Source of the DNA: Ctena decussata
Lineage: Eukaryota > Mollusca > Bivalvia > Lucinida > Lucinidae
DNA length: 64,000 nt
Direction of reading: 5' to 3'
NCBI GenBank assembly: GCA_963989385.1
Contig: OZ022506.1
Coordinates: 3,265,415-3,329,414, forward strand
Shown: piece by piece, positions 46,475 to 58,465 of the stretch
How positions within the stretch are numbered: position 1 is the stretch's first letter
Layout of the letters: every line of letters begins with the position of its first letter
Position numbers and translations under genes: made by a program
Notes under the pieces: model-generated
What the model was told of the DNA's origin: nothing
Seen by the model: only the letters and a program-made list of their open reading frames with translations
The model's database searches: none

Positions 46475-46750
46475 TATTCACCCCTTGAGAAACTCTTGCT
46501 TTGCCTTTGCTTAACTTCACAGATTCTCTTCTTTAAGGATGTTCTTCTATCATGTCTTCTGGCAACTTTATGAACTCCTCGGAATATTTTCTTTGGTAAA
46601 CATATCTCCAACAGCGTCTGTGAATGTCTTTCATCTCTACATTTGCTCTGGTGACATGGCCAGCCCATCTTAGCTAAGCCAGTTTCAAAAGGGTATATAT
46701 GCTTTGCATCCCTGCCTCTCTTCAGGACTTTTTTATCCTCTCTTGCCACC
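46475..46750 (-). pseudogene. LINE C-terminal relic
   Basis: Minus-strand frames give a shifted MGWPCHQ/RWAGHVTRAN-like segment and GVHKVARRHDRR, similar to the tail of endonuclease-reverse transcriptase LINEs. Several frameshifts. Weak on its own. Confidence 0.35.
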
Positions 46751-46988
46751 TGAGTTTTAGGAGTGTCCTCAGACAGTTTATGTGTAACAGTCAGATATAT
46801 AAAAAAAATTGCGTGTGTTGGACAGGAGGGTCTAGTACACTGTCTCTGTCGTTAGTTTTCATTGAGACTTGTAAATTCTAAACTACGGTATCCAACAACA
46901 TATGATATATCAGTAACTAAAATCCATAAATCAAACTTTGTGTCGGAATATAACATCTTGAATCTTATGTAATTAAGTGGCATAAACA

Positions 46989-47715
46989 AGGACGAGCTCT
47001 GCTGTTCAGATACAGTTCTTGTGTAATATCATGGGCATTATATGGAATTGAAAGCACAAAAATCAGTATAATATTAGAAATATGAGCAAAAATGTCATCA
47101 AAAATATACCTTCCAGTGTAGAATTTCGGTCTTACATTTTCAATTTAATTACTTATATTTTCTTGAATCAAGGGCAGATAATTCATGTTTTGATATGCCT
47201 AGGATAGTTTTCTCGTAATTCTGCAATGTACACATAATTACAATGTTTCCTTTATCTATCTGGACAAATAATGAAAAATTGAGGTTTTTAATAAAGTTGG
47301 AGAGGCAAAAATAAGTAAAGTTCCTGTTACCACATATAAGCTTCTAACAGGATGAGCTCTGCTGTCCAGTTACAGTTCTTGTGTCATATCATGGGCACTA
47401 TATCTAATTTAAAACTTAACGATCAGTATAATATTAGAAACATGGGCAGAAGAGTCATCAGAATATACATACCAGTGTGGAATTTCGATATTTCATTTTA
47501 AGTTGAATTACTCATATTTTCTTGAATCAAGGGCAGATAATTCAGGTATTGATAAGCCTAGGCTAGTTTTCTCATAATTCTGCAATGCATACTATAATGT
47601 CAATATAATTCCAAAATTTCCTGTATATATCTGGACAAATAAAGAAAAATTGTGATTTTTCGTAAAGTTGGAGAAGCAAAAATAAGTAAAATTCCTGTTA
47701 CCACTTATGAGCTCA
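46989..47715. repeat. Tandem duplication, two units of about 361 bp
   Basis: The units begin at gacgagctctgctgttcag (46989) and gatgagctctgctgtccag (about 47351) and run in parallel through tcttgaatcaagggcagata to taagtaaa(g/a)ttcctgttac. Roughly 85-90% alike by eye. Non-coding. Confidence 0.85.
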
Positions 47716-47839
47716 TATATTGGTATTGAATAAGCAAAAAACGGTAAGTTATATAACCCAGTTAATCAGCATATATGCCTGTATTATTTCAAATCATCAT
47801 GGTAAATCTGCCATTATAACTTATTGAGATAATTGAAAA

Positions 47840-48240
47840 AAATGATACATGGTAAGGTATGGGTTGGAATTTCCCCACCCAATTTGACACTGTGCTCCAC
47901 TCAAAATACGCTTTCGATGAGATCAGTATTTCAGTATATGAAAGCCATCACTTACAAGTAGAGATTGGTGAGGTTTGGTGCAAATCCATTTGTAACCAGA
48001 TAATGGCCCTGATGGAGATCCCCATCCCCTTTTCAACTTGTGCTCAGCACGGCCTCGTCCATCAAAAAAGACGGTTATGCATGCGAGTCGTTAGATAATG
48101 TTGACATGTATAAGTATGCAATAGAATATAGAATGCGGTTCAAGAGTTATAAGCGTTTTCGCTAACTGATAACGGACGGACGGACGGACTCACACAGTGA
48201 TTATAGTGCAAACCTGCGGGTTGTGCAATATTTACACTTG
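47840..48240. repeat. Microsatellite-tailed repeat end
   Basis: A unit-like sequence leads to ataacggacggacggacgga (about 48170-48190), then a short tail with gcgggttgtgcaat. Similar in layout to 39400-39740. Confidence 0.5.
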
Positions 48241-48526
48241 CCACTGACTTCCCATAGGTGAACCCTTTAGAGCAACTGGCTTCATACACCGATGAAGGCC
48301 AGTTGATCATGTGACGTTGTCGTCGAGCGACGTCTTATGTAAACAACGTCTTGATTGGTTCTTGTAACGTTCGATTTACGCCACGTCAGGGCGACGGCTG
48401 TTTAACGTAATGGCCGAACACGTCGTTACTAACTTTTCTTTGATCCATAGTTTGCCTATTTTGCACTAAATTACCACGAAAACGGCACAGAGAGATTCAC
48501 AAATAAAGTGTAAATATAAGAATAAA

Positions 48527-48660
48527 AATTTGATTGTTCGGCGTTCATCGTGTGAAGAAGCCAGTGGTCGTCGCTAAAATTCTACAAGAAGCGCTTCGCG
48601 CTTCATGGAATTTTAGCTCCATCCACAGACTTCATCACACTATGAACGCTGAAAAATCAT
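48527..48660. mobile_element. Fold-back element
   Basis: gttcggcgttcatcgtgtga pairs with tcacactatgaacgctgaa near its other end, and a gcgcttcgcgc palindrome marks the centre. About 130 bp, no ORF. Confidence 0.65.
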
Positions 48661-48867
48661 ATTTCAATTCTTAAATGTTGTAGTGTGGAAGGGTGAAATG
48701 TTATTAAGGTGCATGGATTCACTACCAGCGTATATTTTGATTATTCCTACATACTTAACCCTATTGCATTCTGGGTATTTTTATCGTCTGCTGAAATTGT
48801 CGTCTGCATCAAAAATCAAGAATATTTTGACTATATTGGCCTAACTCACTCTTGTAGAAATGATGTC

Positions 48868-48952
48868 TAGGCAGCAAACAGTTTGGATCTCAAATCAGGC
48901 CCCACGTTTGTGGGGCCTGATCTGGATCCAAAGTGTTTGCCCAGATACCCCT
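48868..48952. repeat. Hairpin with 10-bp perfect core
   Basis: caggccccac and gtggggcctg flank a four-base loop. The symmetry continues outwards with mismatches (tggatctcaaat / atctggatcca, gcaaacagt / agtgtttgc). Confidence 0.75.
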
Positions 48953-49164
48953 AAAGGGGTATCCCGAATAGAATGAGATAATTTGCAATTAAACTAACAT
49001 ACAAAACAAACATTAAAATAGAAAAAAAAAATCAAACATTTAATATAAGTATGGATTATTTCGGATTGGACAGATGTCTTGGTACTTGAACCAAGGAAAA
49101 TTATTTTTCTTTAGTATATATCATATCCATCATATTGCATTGTGATCAACTTCAGCTTCAGCAG

Positions 49165-49255
49165 AAGTACCGCCTTGAAACAGTCGGTAATAGAGGAAGG
49201 TGGTCAAAGTACCCCAAATCATTAGTCCGAACTCGTAAGTCATATGAACATTGAC
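49165..49255 (+). repeat. Diverged retroelement-tail relic
   Basis: agaagtaccgccttgaaaca and gtcggtaatag follow the tail of the copy-1 family. It lies about 250 bp before the RT fragment of copy B on the compatible strand, so both may belong to one old insertion. Confidence 0.45.
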
Positions 49256-49500
49256 AACTCCGAAATATTTTAGATACACAGTTATGGACCTCAAAAATGA
49301 AGGTGCTCTTGAGTGTTAAGCATCACCTACCTATTATAATACAACCGACATATCTAAATATTTGGAAAAAGTCAGTAAAAATGAAAGTCCGGTATTCGTA
49401 AGCCTTACTAGGCTTCGGCTGAGGTCATAAAATTGGAAATAAATTTAGAAACGGTCAGATTGTAGCATCAACGAGGTCATGGTGTCTCCCATAAAACTTT

Positions 49501-49672
49501 TTAACTGTTGAACATTCCGAGCTTTGCTCTGTGATAGCCCCGTGTCAATAATTTACGGGTGAGCAGCTTTTCTCTATCAACAAAGTATTGACATGTGGAA
49601 CAGGCTCTGGCATAGCAGACTAGCTGAGAGACATAAACTCCGTATGCAGGTGACATAGAGAATACCATGTTA
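49501..49672 (-). pseudogene. Fragment of a reverse-transcriptase-like ORF (copy B)
   Basis: Duplicate of 32-203 with a few substitutions (YARACSTCQ against YARGCSTYQ). Interrupted by the hairpin MITE at 49673-49791. Confidence 0.6.
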
Positions 49673-49972
49673 GTGTCTTTTGATATCAAGTTTATCAGGC
49701 AAGACCAGAAACAGCGTAGGAATGGCGAGGCTTGCCGAGCCAGTCCGCCGTGTTTCTGGTCGAGCCTGATAAACTTGATATCAAAAGACATTTACATGGT
49801 TTTCTATTTATCATGCATCATACGAAGATTTATGGCGTAAAGAGCGGCAAACAAATGATAAGCAAACGCAGGTGTAGGTGCTCGACCAGAAAAACGTCGG
49901 ACTGGCTCGGCAAGCCTCGCCATTCCTACGCTGTTTCAGGTCTCGCCTGATAAACTTGATATCAAAAGACAC
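49673..49972. mobile_element. Hairpin MITE plus a second, internally inverted partial copy (copy B)
   Basis: 49673-49791 matches the copy-A hairpin. After about 90 bp a second unit (49881-49972) shows the centre of the element in the opposite orientation (ctcgaccagaaaaacgtcgg) but keeps the right arm in the original orientation and lacks the left arm. The flank catggttttctattyatcat follows both units, so a stretch of about 185 bp was duplicated and its centre flipped. Confidence 0.7.
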
Positions 49973-50930
49973 TTACATGGTTTTCTATTCATCATGCATC
50001 ATTAAAAGATTTTCAGGTGTAAAGAGCATCAAACAAAAGAAAAGTAAACGCAGTTTTGTTTGAACTTGTTGACGTCGCGAATGCATTATGACGTGCGTCG
50101 GTGACGTCATTTAACCAATCGAACGTTGTTATCAAGGCCATCGTCAGTATGTAGCCAATCGTCTTCTGAGATCGCTTCTGTAGGCATCGCCTGATAACAT
50201 TCGCGCAAGCGCAGTTCTACAGTGACATGATATCACATCATGTTATCATACCCCTGTTATCAGGTGAATTTTGCAGCATATGCATAATAAAAAGAAATAT
50301 TTCTACTCAAAAATGGAAAGTTAACTATGGGCAAATTGAAGACATTCCTGAGCAGTAAGTGCAAGTTTCGCAAGTCGAAGGGTTTGCAGCTTAGGTTCCC
50401 TCTTAATTGCATGACGGAGGATTTGGTCTAAGACTCACTGTTGGTTCCGAAATAAACCGTTTATCATCAGACTTTAGCCTGATTCTACATGTATTTCCTT
50501 GGTCATTTCATATGTTGATTTCTGCCTTGCAGTGTTACAAGGTTGTATCATTGCACATGAACTGACTAAATAAAACCAGGTCTTCCACTTTCGTTTCGTT
50601 TGCGCTCAAAGGAATTTCCTTCAGACTTAATTTTAGTTTTACTGCAGCTGATGTTAAGCTTTAAAATCTCCGGTTTTTTCATCACAGTGCAGATTATACA
50701 TTGCCTGGTCCTTTGGGATTATTGAGCTCATTTTGATTCAGTTGGACAATAAATTTTCGCTGAAGCCAGTGCTATTGGCTTTGCCAGTGTTTCCAGACTT
50801 CTTTTCTGCACAGAGACACTCAGCTGAATCGAGTCTGATTCTTTCGTTTCTGTGATGCTTTTCTTGCTGCCAAAATATTTTTTTTGTTTTGACTTCATTT
50901 CACTTGTGAATTTTAGTGGTCAGATATGAT

Positions 50931-51170
50931 AATTGAGCCGCAACGCGTGAAAACTAACAAAGTGGTTGTGCACATAGAGCAGACTTCGATTAGTCTGGGC
51001 ATCCGCCCAATATGATCCGAGTCTACGTAAGCGCTTAAAGGGTGCATAAGGGTCTGAGCTACCTCCATATGGACAGCAAAGACTCTGATCAGATTGGGCG
51101 GATGCCCAGGCTGATCTGTGTCTGCTCTAGGCGCACAACCTCTTTGTTGGTTTACTTAGTCGCGCCAGTA
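50931..51170. mobile_element. GAGCCGC-ended MITE, diverged (copy B)
   Basis: Duplicate of 1306-1545 with a handful of substitutions. Confidence 0.75.
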
Positions 51171-52761
51171 ATATAGTTTGTTTGTTCAGTGATACAGAGA
51201 AACCGACATTTATAGACGTTAGTAAACTTTTAATGAATTAAAAAAAAAACAGGTTACCTTATCCTTGGGGTCTGTATTCATTGCGGCGGACTATGTGGGT
51301 CCATCAAACATCATTTTATGAGTAGGCTAACGAGTAAACCACTTCTAACACATAGTGAATCAGCACCTATGCAAGTCTAATATCAATAACTGTAAAGTTT
51401 CAAAGGAATGAGACAGACAGGTCAAAGCAGACATTGCAGACCCATAGCAGACTGCTTTGGATCAGGGTCTACACTGTTTACCATTCCGCATACATCTTTG
51501 GGATGCTTTTATTAAATGCTAAGCCTGACTGGCCCATTTGAGCTAAAGTATGGTGACATATAAGGTGTCCCAATATCTAGAAGTTTAACGGCCCATTTGA
51601 ATCAAATATGTCTCACCAGCCTTACCAGCTATAATTTATGATAGGCGCTGTGACTATTCCAGGGCAGATAAATGAAAATAAACAAACAAATTCAAAGAAT
51701 TTATGTCCACCGCCATTATTGTTTATTCAATTAAAGGACATGTCAATGAAATAAAACCTGTCATTAAAATGTATTTGGAAATAAATTGTCAATTTAATCA
51801 TTCAAGCAGTGTCTATTAGAACTTAAAAAGAGTGAGCCAAAAGCCTGAAATTACTAAAAAAAGTAATGGATTGACATCATAATAAAACACATATACGTTG
51901 GGTGATCATTAAGTAATGAAAACACCTTCGTAGATAAGTTGATTTTATACAGAAACAGGTACATGTAACTCCAAAGAGTGTCTTTTCAGCTTTCGAATAT
52001 ATGTTTGAAATAAAAATTTAAACGTGTTGCCATAACAAGGTATGACGTCACGTTCATGCCGGGTACCACGTGTGTTTTTTTCGACGTCATTTAGGTAAGG
52101 AGGTGTTTTTATTATGCTCATTATGTACGATATGTAAAGAGATATTAAATATTTAGCAACACTTTCTGTTATAGTTAGGTTTTGACTCTAGAAACTCACA
52201 TATCATAATTGTTAATGAAAATGTTCTGAAATCTGGCATTAATCAAAGCTAAAGCAGGGGTTGAAATAACTAATTTTTATGGAATTTGACATTTTATTCA
52301 GTAATCTCAAGCATTATGCTAAAGTTTATAGAACGGTTATCAAGTACAGGATAATTTTGGTTCTTTCTGCTATACAATTCTCCCAAGACTCTGCTTGTTA
52401 AAGTGCAATAACGTCACAATTCTGGTCCCTATGGCTTAAAATCGGCGAAAAAACGTCAAATTTTGCTGAATCAAAAGTCATTCATGGTTTGTATTTCTGC
52501 CAGGTTTGAGTGCAAGACAAGAATACCTATATATTTCTTTACGTATCTGAGACTTGCATCAAGCCATCACACCATCACAAACCTTTATCTATTCTTTGTT
52601 AGTTACCAGCAGCAAATATACATGGAAATATGCAAAACTTTAGAGACTAAACCCTTAGAAGTTTAAGGCATCGTTGCCATGGCAACGATAGTCCTTAAAA
52701 ATGTTGTATAAGTTACTCATGATAGGTCATTAACCTTGATTGTTCAGGGAGCTAGTGTTAG

Positions 52762-55601
52762 GGCGACCAACAATAGAAAAATTGGAGTTAGTAAAACGTG
52801 TACACGAAGTGTTTACGCCTGAGACTGTAAAACAAAACTTTCCTAAGTTGTTTGAAGGACTAGGAAAACTTTAAGGACAATACTCTATTAAACTCAAGGA
52901 CGATGCTAAGCCATTTTCGCTGACCGTGCCTAGGAGAGTGTCTATACCCCTAATGACTAAGGTCAAGACTGAGCTAGATCGTATGGAGGAGACAGGAGTA
53001 ATCTCAAGAATAAATGAACTTACAGAATGGTGCGCGGGTATGGTAGTGGAGCCTAAACCCAACGGTAATGTCAGGATATGTGTCGATCTAACTTAACTGA
53101 ATGAAAGTGTGAAAAGAGAAAACTATCCACTTCCAGCTATAGATCAGACTTTAGGACAATTGTCAGGCGCAAAGTTTTTCAGCAAACTTGACGCTAACTC
53201 AGGCTTCTGGCAAATAGAGCTGTCAGAAGAATCTAGGAAGCTAACGTGTTTCATAACGCCGTATTGACGGTACGTGTTTAATAGACTTCCGTTTGGTTTA
53301 TCCAGCAGTAGTGAATATTTTCAAAAACGTATGTCGCAGATATTAGAGGGACTACCTGGTGTTCTGTGTCAAACAGACGATATCTTAATATATGGCACAA
53401 CGGAACAAGAACATGATGAACGTTTGAACGTTGTTCTTAAGAAACTTCAGGCAGCACAATTGACATTGAATGCTGAAAAGTGTGAATTCAAGAAAATAAC
53501 AATAAAATTTGTAGGATACATAATTGGGTCAAATGGCGTGCAGGCTGATCCTCAGAAACTCTCAGCATTGTCGGATATGGAACCACCTACGGACGTCAGT
53601 GGCGTACGTCGAATATTAGGAGTAATAAATCAGCTGGGGAAGTTTACGCCTAATCTTGCGGAATATACCAAACCATTACGAGACTTATTAAGTAAGAAAA
53701 ATCAGTTCTACTGGGGACATCCGCAGCAAAAAGCATTCGATCGGATTAAAACTGAGCTTACAAAGTCACCAATTTTAGCGTTGTACGATCCAAACAAATA
53801 TACAGTGGTGGCCGCTGGTTCTAGCAACTACGGTATTGGCTGTGTCATCCTACAGAAGCAGGAGAACGGAGAAATGAAGCCAGTCGCATATGCGTCACGA
53901 TCATTATCACCGACGGAACAACGTTACGCTACGATAGGAAAGGAAGCGTTAGGAATAACGTGGGCCTGTGAACGGTTCAAGGACTTTCTCATAGGAAAGA
54001 CGTTTCACATAGAAACGGACCATAAACCCCTCGTATCTTTACTTGGGAGCAAAGATATTTCTGAACTGCCATTACGAATCCAGAGATTTCGGCTGAGATT
54101 AATGTACTTCCAATATACAATTTCACATGTCGCAGGTAAATCCATGGTAATTTCGGACACATTGTCTAGAGCCCCAATTATTTGTGAACAGTCAAATCAG
54201 GATGAGTTATCATGCTACGAAACTGAAAAGTACATTGACCTTATGATTGACAGTTTACCTGCTACTGACACAAGAATTAAAGAAATAATTGAAAAACAAT
54301 CAACTGATCATGTGTGCAAACTTTTAAAGTCATTCTGTGAAAATGGGTGGCCTGAGAGAAAATCAGACTTGGCAGACTTCATGAAAGCTTACTGGTCACT
54401 TCAAGGTGAAATAACTATTAACCATGGCTTACTAATGAAAGGAGATCGAATTATCATACCTGTGTCGATGCAAGGTGACATTCTTTCGAAAATTCATGGG
54501 GCACACCAAGGAATTACAAAGTGTAGAGAAAGGGCCAAAAATTCAGTTTGGTGGCCGGGACTTAGTAAAGACATTGAAAATATGGTCAGAAAATGTGACG
54601 TTTGCGCAAAAACGCTAAACGATCGCGCAGAACCTTTGATATATACACCTTTACCTGGACGACCGTGGGAAAAATTAGGGACAGATTTATTCTATTGGAA
54701 GGGACATAATTACTTATTGGTAGTAGATTACTACTCGAGATACATTGAAATCGCAAAGCTGACAACAGCGACGTCAAGCGACGTCATCAGCCATCTTAAA
54801 TCTATAATGAGTAGACATGGAATATGTGACACTCTTGTCTCAGACAATGGTGGACAATACAGTTCAGAACAATTCAATCAATTCATGCAGGAATATGGAA
54901 TTAATCATATTCTTAGCAGTCCAAAATGGCCTCTTGGAAACAGTGAATCTGAGAGAGCAGTGCAGACCTGTAAGAGACTCCTAGAAAAGGCAGAAGACCC
55001 TTACATCGCGTTGATGGAATATCGCGCTACGCCGATACGAAATGGTTATAGCCCAGCAGAGCTACTGATGGGCAGGAAAATTAAGACTATTTTACCAACT
55101 GCACCGAGAAATCTTAAGCCAAAGCTGGCAAATTTCGCGAAAGTTGAACAACGCGAAAATCATGTGAGAGAACACACAAAACAGAATTATGACTTGCGAA
55201 AACGTGCAAAGACACATGAACCTCTGAAAGAGGGAGATAGAGTGCATGTGAAAAACTTACAAACAGACGGACAAATAGTGAAAAATGCACTTTATCCGCG
55301 ATCTTACATTGTAAATACACCGCGTGGTACAGTGAGGCGAAATGGACGGCATTTAGTAAAATTACACCAACACATTGAGCAACCGCGCGCGAAAATCGCT
55401 CCAGATAATAACGTTGAAAAACAACGTGAGAACATTGAAAAACAGTATGAGAGCGTTGAAAAGCAATGTGAGAGCAAATGCTCTCCTGTGTCAAATAAAA
55501 CTCAGACACTCCCTGAAGGTGTTACCATTACAAGGTCGGGGAGAATTTCAAAACCACCAGACAGACTCCAGATTAATAATTTTGGTCAAGTGCTAAAGTA
55601 G
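52762..55601 (+). pseudogene. Gypsy pol (RT-RNase H-integrase), inactivated
   Basis: One frame runs from about 52762 with three in-frame stops at 52872-52874, 53094-53096 and 53265-53267, and is then open to 55601. Order: RT (MEETGVISRI, FFSKLDANSGFWQIEL, then QTDD at 53376-53387), RNase H (GKEALGITWACERF, HIETDHKPLVSLL), the HHCC zinc site and integrase core (GTDLF, SDNGGQY, and E in SESERAVQ). The usual first RNase H Asp is Gly (53817-53819, VVAAGSSNYG). The C-terminus has three 7-residue repeats (NVEKQRE, NIEKQYE, SVEKQCE). It is a relative of the K02A2.6-type gypsy polyproteins. Dead, because of the stops and the missing gag. Confidence 0.93.
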
Positions 55602-55865
55602 AGAAAATATTTCATTCATTATTTTCATTCACATAATCTGATGAAAGAGATACATTTCCTGTTATTTGTAAGGTTGAATGTTATTTCAGGTCAAGAATTT
55701 AGTTAATGCTTTAGCTGTCAAATTATCAGATTTAGATGTGTAACTGGAGTAAATTCATTGCTTTATCTTGACAAATGGTTAAGAACTTTACTGTTATGTT
55801 TCAAGGCTAATTCATGCACATGTGCTTAATAGTCTACAGACAATCAAGCTCCTGAGAAAGGGAGG

Positions 55866-56058
55866 TGTTGTATAAGTTACTCATGATAGGTCATTAACCT
55901 TGATTGTTCAGTGAGCTAGTGTGAGAGAGTTTCATTGCCTCTTAAATACTTTTGTATGTATCATATAAACCACTTGTGTTTTGGTCATCAAGCTAGCAAC
56001 ATCTAGCTGAATAAATTAGTAGTTTAGACAAGTTTGTTTCGTTATTAGTAATACAACA
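55866..56058 (+). repeat. 3' LTR of the gypsy element
   Basis: 193 bp from TGTTG to CAACA. Its first about 58 bases match 52702-52759 with one or two differences, which suggests the insertion is young compared with the segmental duplication. Confidence 0.9.
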
Positions 56059-56289
56059 AAAAATACTTTAGAACTTAATTATATGGCATGCTTCTTAGGT
56101 TTTATATATCTGGAGTACTGTTTTGAAACATAGCTAATGAAATAAGTGCTAGTTTCCATTATTTAATTATCAATCCTCCTATGATGTTATGTGTGAAGAA
56201 AAAAATGCACCATCTTTTTACTAAACCTAGTTTAATAGTTTCCTAATAAAAATAGCACCATCGTTTTACTAAAGCCTGAGGTACCCTCC

Positions 56290-58200
56290 AAAACCTGAGG
56301 TACCCTCTATCTATTCAGTTTGGTAGTAAAAACGCCTGAAAAAAGACTAAGTTCAAGTAGCAGAAAAAGTGACAAAAATATAAAGTTTATGAATTATGTG
56401 TAAACCACATGCATATCTTCAGACCATGACCAAAGCATCTATACAGTTTAAAAGAAATCGGCATAAAACTGTAGGAGGAGTAGCGCACATAAGGTACCCT
56501 CTATTTATTCAGTTTGATAGTAAAAACGTCTGAAAAAGACTAAGTTCAACTAGCAGAAAAAGTAACAAACAATAATTTTAGGATCATATCTAAACCAGAT
56601 GCATATATTAAGACCATAACCAAAACACCTGTGAAGTTTGAAAGGAATCAGCATAAAAGTATAAAGTATGCAAAGACCAGGAACTGAAACAATCAAAATC
56701 CAAATCCAGCCCTCAAACCATAGTTGGAAACAACTAAGATTACAAATAATCAAGATACAGAGAACATATGGCCAACCGAGTGAGCAGCTTGTTCCCAAAA
56801 GGTGGCCACTCAGCAACCCAAACCGAACCAAAAATAATAAGGACATACATAAGGTAAAACATCACATAAACTCTGACACCAAAAACAGGCAACAGAGAAC
56901 CACAACAGAACTACCGCCTTGGAACGGTCAGTAATGAATTACTGGGGGGCTTAAATCGATTTTACAGGCCCAACCTCACCCTCAGTTTCTGAAGTGGTAC
57001 AAAACATTTAGTTGGTTGTTCGGTTCGCATGATAACCCTCTAACTCGTCAATGAATCATCACGGTAAACACATAAATCAAATTTCAACACCATGAAGAAG
57101 CAAAGACGAGGACTCAACAGATACAACGGGCCGTCTGACAGGTGGAGATCCCTGTCCTGCCAAACAACCCCACTGGAAATCTGAAGCAAAATAAGGTCAC
57201 CAGTTGAGCCCCGGTGGACCAAGCAACAGACAAAAAGGCTCCGGTCCCAACCAACTACAATATATAGCTTTAGGTCGGTGCCATCATAGAGTCTGACGAC
57301 TTGTGTGTGCAACTGTAGGAGGAGTTGCACACACAATGAATCCACTATCTATTCACTTTAATAGTAAAACTGTATGAAAAATGGCTAGTTCAACTTCGAG
57401 AAAAAGTAATAAAAAATAATGTGAGGATTATATACAAACCACATGCATATTTTCACACCATGGTCAAAACACCTCTGAAGTTTCAAAGGAATCGGCTTCA
57501 AACTGTAGGAGGATTTGCACACACAATGTACCCATTATCTATTCACTTTGATAGTAAAAATGTATGAAAATGGCTAAGTTCAATTTGCGAAAAAAGTTAT
57601 AAAAATAATGTAAAGATTATATCCAAACTCATGCATATCTTCAAACCATGACCAAACTACCTGTGAAGTTTCAAAGGAATCGGCATAAAACTGTAGGAGG
57701 AGTTGCGCACACAAAGTACCCACTATCTAGTCACTTTAATAGTAAAAACGCATAAAAAAGAACTAAGTTCAATTTGTAGAAAAGGTAACAAAAATAATGT
57801 GAGGAATATATCCAAACCACATGCATATTTTCCGACCATGACCAAAACGCCTGTGAAGTTTCAAAGGCATCGGCATAAAACTGTTGGAGGAGTTGTGCAC
57901 ACAAGACACCCACTATCTAGTCACTTTGATAGTAAAAAACGCCTAAAAAATTACTAAGTTCAACTTGGGAAAAAAGTAATTAAAATTATCTCAGGATTTT
58001 ATCCAAACCACATGCATATTTTTAGACCATGACAAAAACAGCTGTAAAGTTTCGAAAGAATCGGCATAAAACTGTAGGAGGAGTTGCGCACACAAGGTAC
58101 CTACTACTTTAGGGGGACGGAAGGACGGAAATAAGGACGGAAGGACGGAATGCCAAAAACTATGTTCCTCCGCTTTTCCTCCGGGGACAATAACATAAAC
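56290..58200. repeat. Tandem array, unit about 190 bp (copy B), interrupted
   Basis: Duplicate of 3490-4780. The array is split by retroelement copy 5 (56659-57300), and the GGACGGAA tail is at about 58116-58150. One stretch of the copy-A tail (cttcgaaaaggcgggaga) is shortened here. Confidence 0.85.
56659..57300 (-). mobile_element. Retroelement tail, copy 5, with unusual right junction
   Basis: Begins gtataaagtatgcaaagacc and matches copy 1 to gtctgacgac. The empty site is known from copy A (about 3867). At the right junction there is an extra ttgtgtgtgcaact, the exact inverted complement of agttgcacacacaa lying eight bases further on in the target. The element's own next bases contain gtgtgcaa, so a deletion inside the element is the alternative explanation. 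Confidence 0.85.
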
Positions 58201-58465
58201 TAGGAACTTTAACAATAACAACAATCTTGTTTTCCTACAACAATGTATTTGGTCAGATAAATGTAACTGAGTAGATGCTCTACATAGACACATAAACACT
58301 ATAAATATATTTATTTACAACCATGGAGTCACTACATAGTGTAAAATAGATATCTATTATGCAAAGAATTAAAATATCAAAACTATTCCGACGAAACAGC
58401 GCTAAAACTCTTTGAAATATTTAAAATAAAATTTACTTTCAATTCTTTATACAAATGTGTATGTA

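Larger units (their letters stand above)
52702..56058 (+). mobile_element. Ty3/gypsy LTR retrotransposon, internally deleted
   Basis: It begins TGTTGTATAAG and ends ACAACA, flanked by AAAAA at 52697-52701 and 56059-56063. Copy A shows the intact empty site (cctt-aaaaa-tacttt at about 3265-3280). The 3' LTR is 55866-56058 (193 bp) with aataaa near 56008; the polypurine tract gagaaagggagg precedes it. Only the first about 58 bp of the 5' LTR remain (52702-52759), and the rest of that LTR, the primer-binding site, gag and protease are missing. The pol reading frame follows at once. Confidence 0.93.

Noticed and set aside
55114..55509. 131-codon minus-strand frame
   Set aside because: Antisense shadow of the gypsy pol C-terminus; its repeats mirror the pol heptads.
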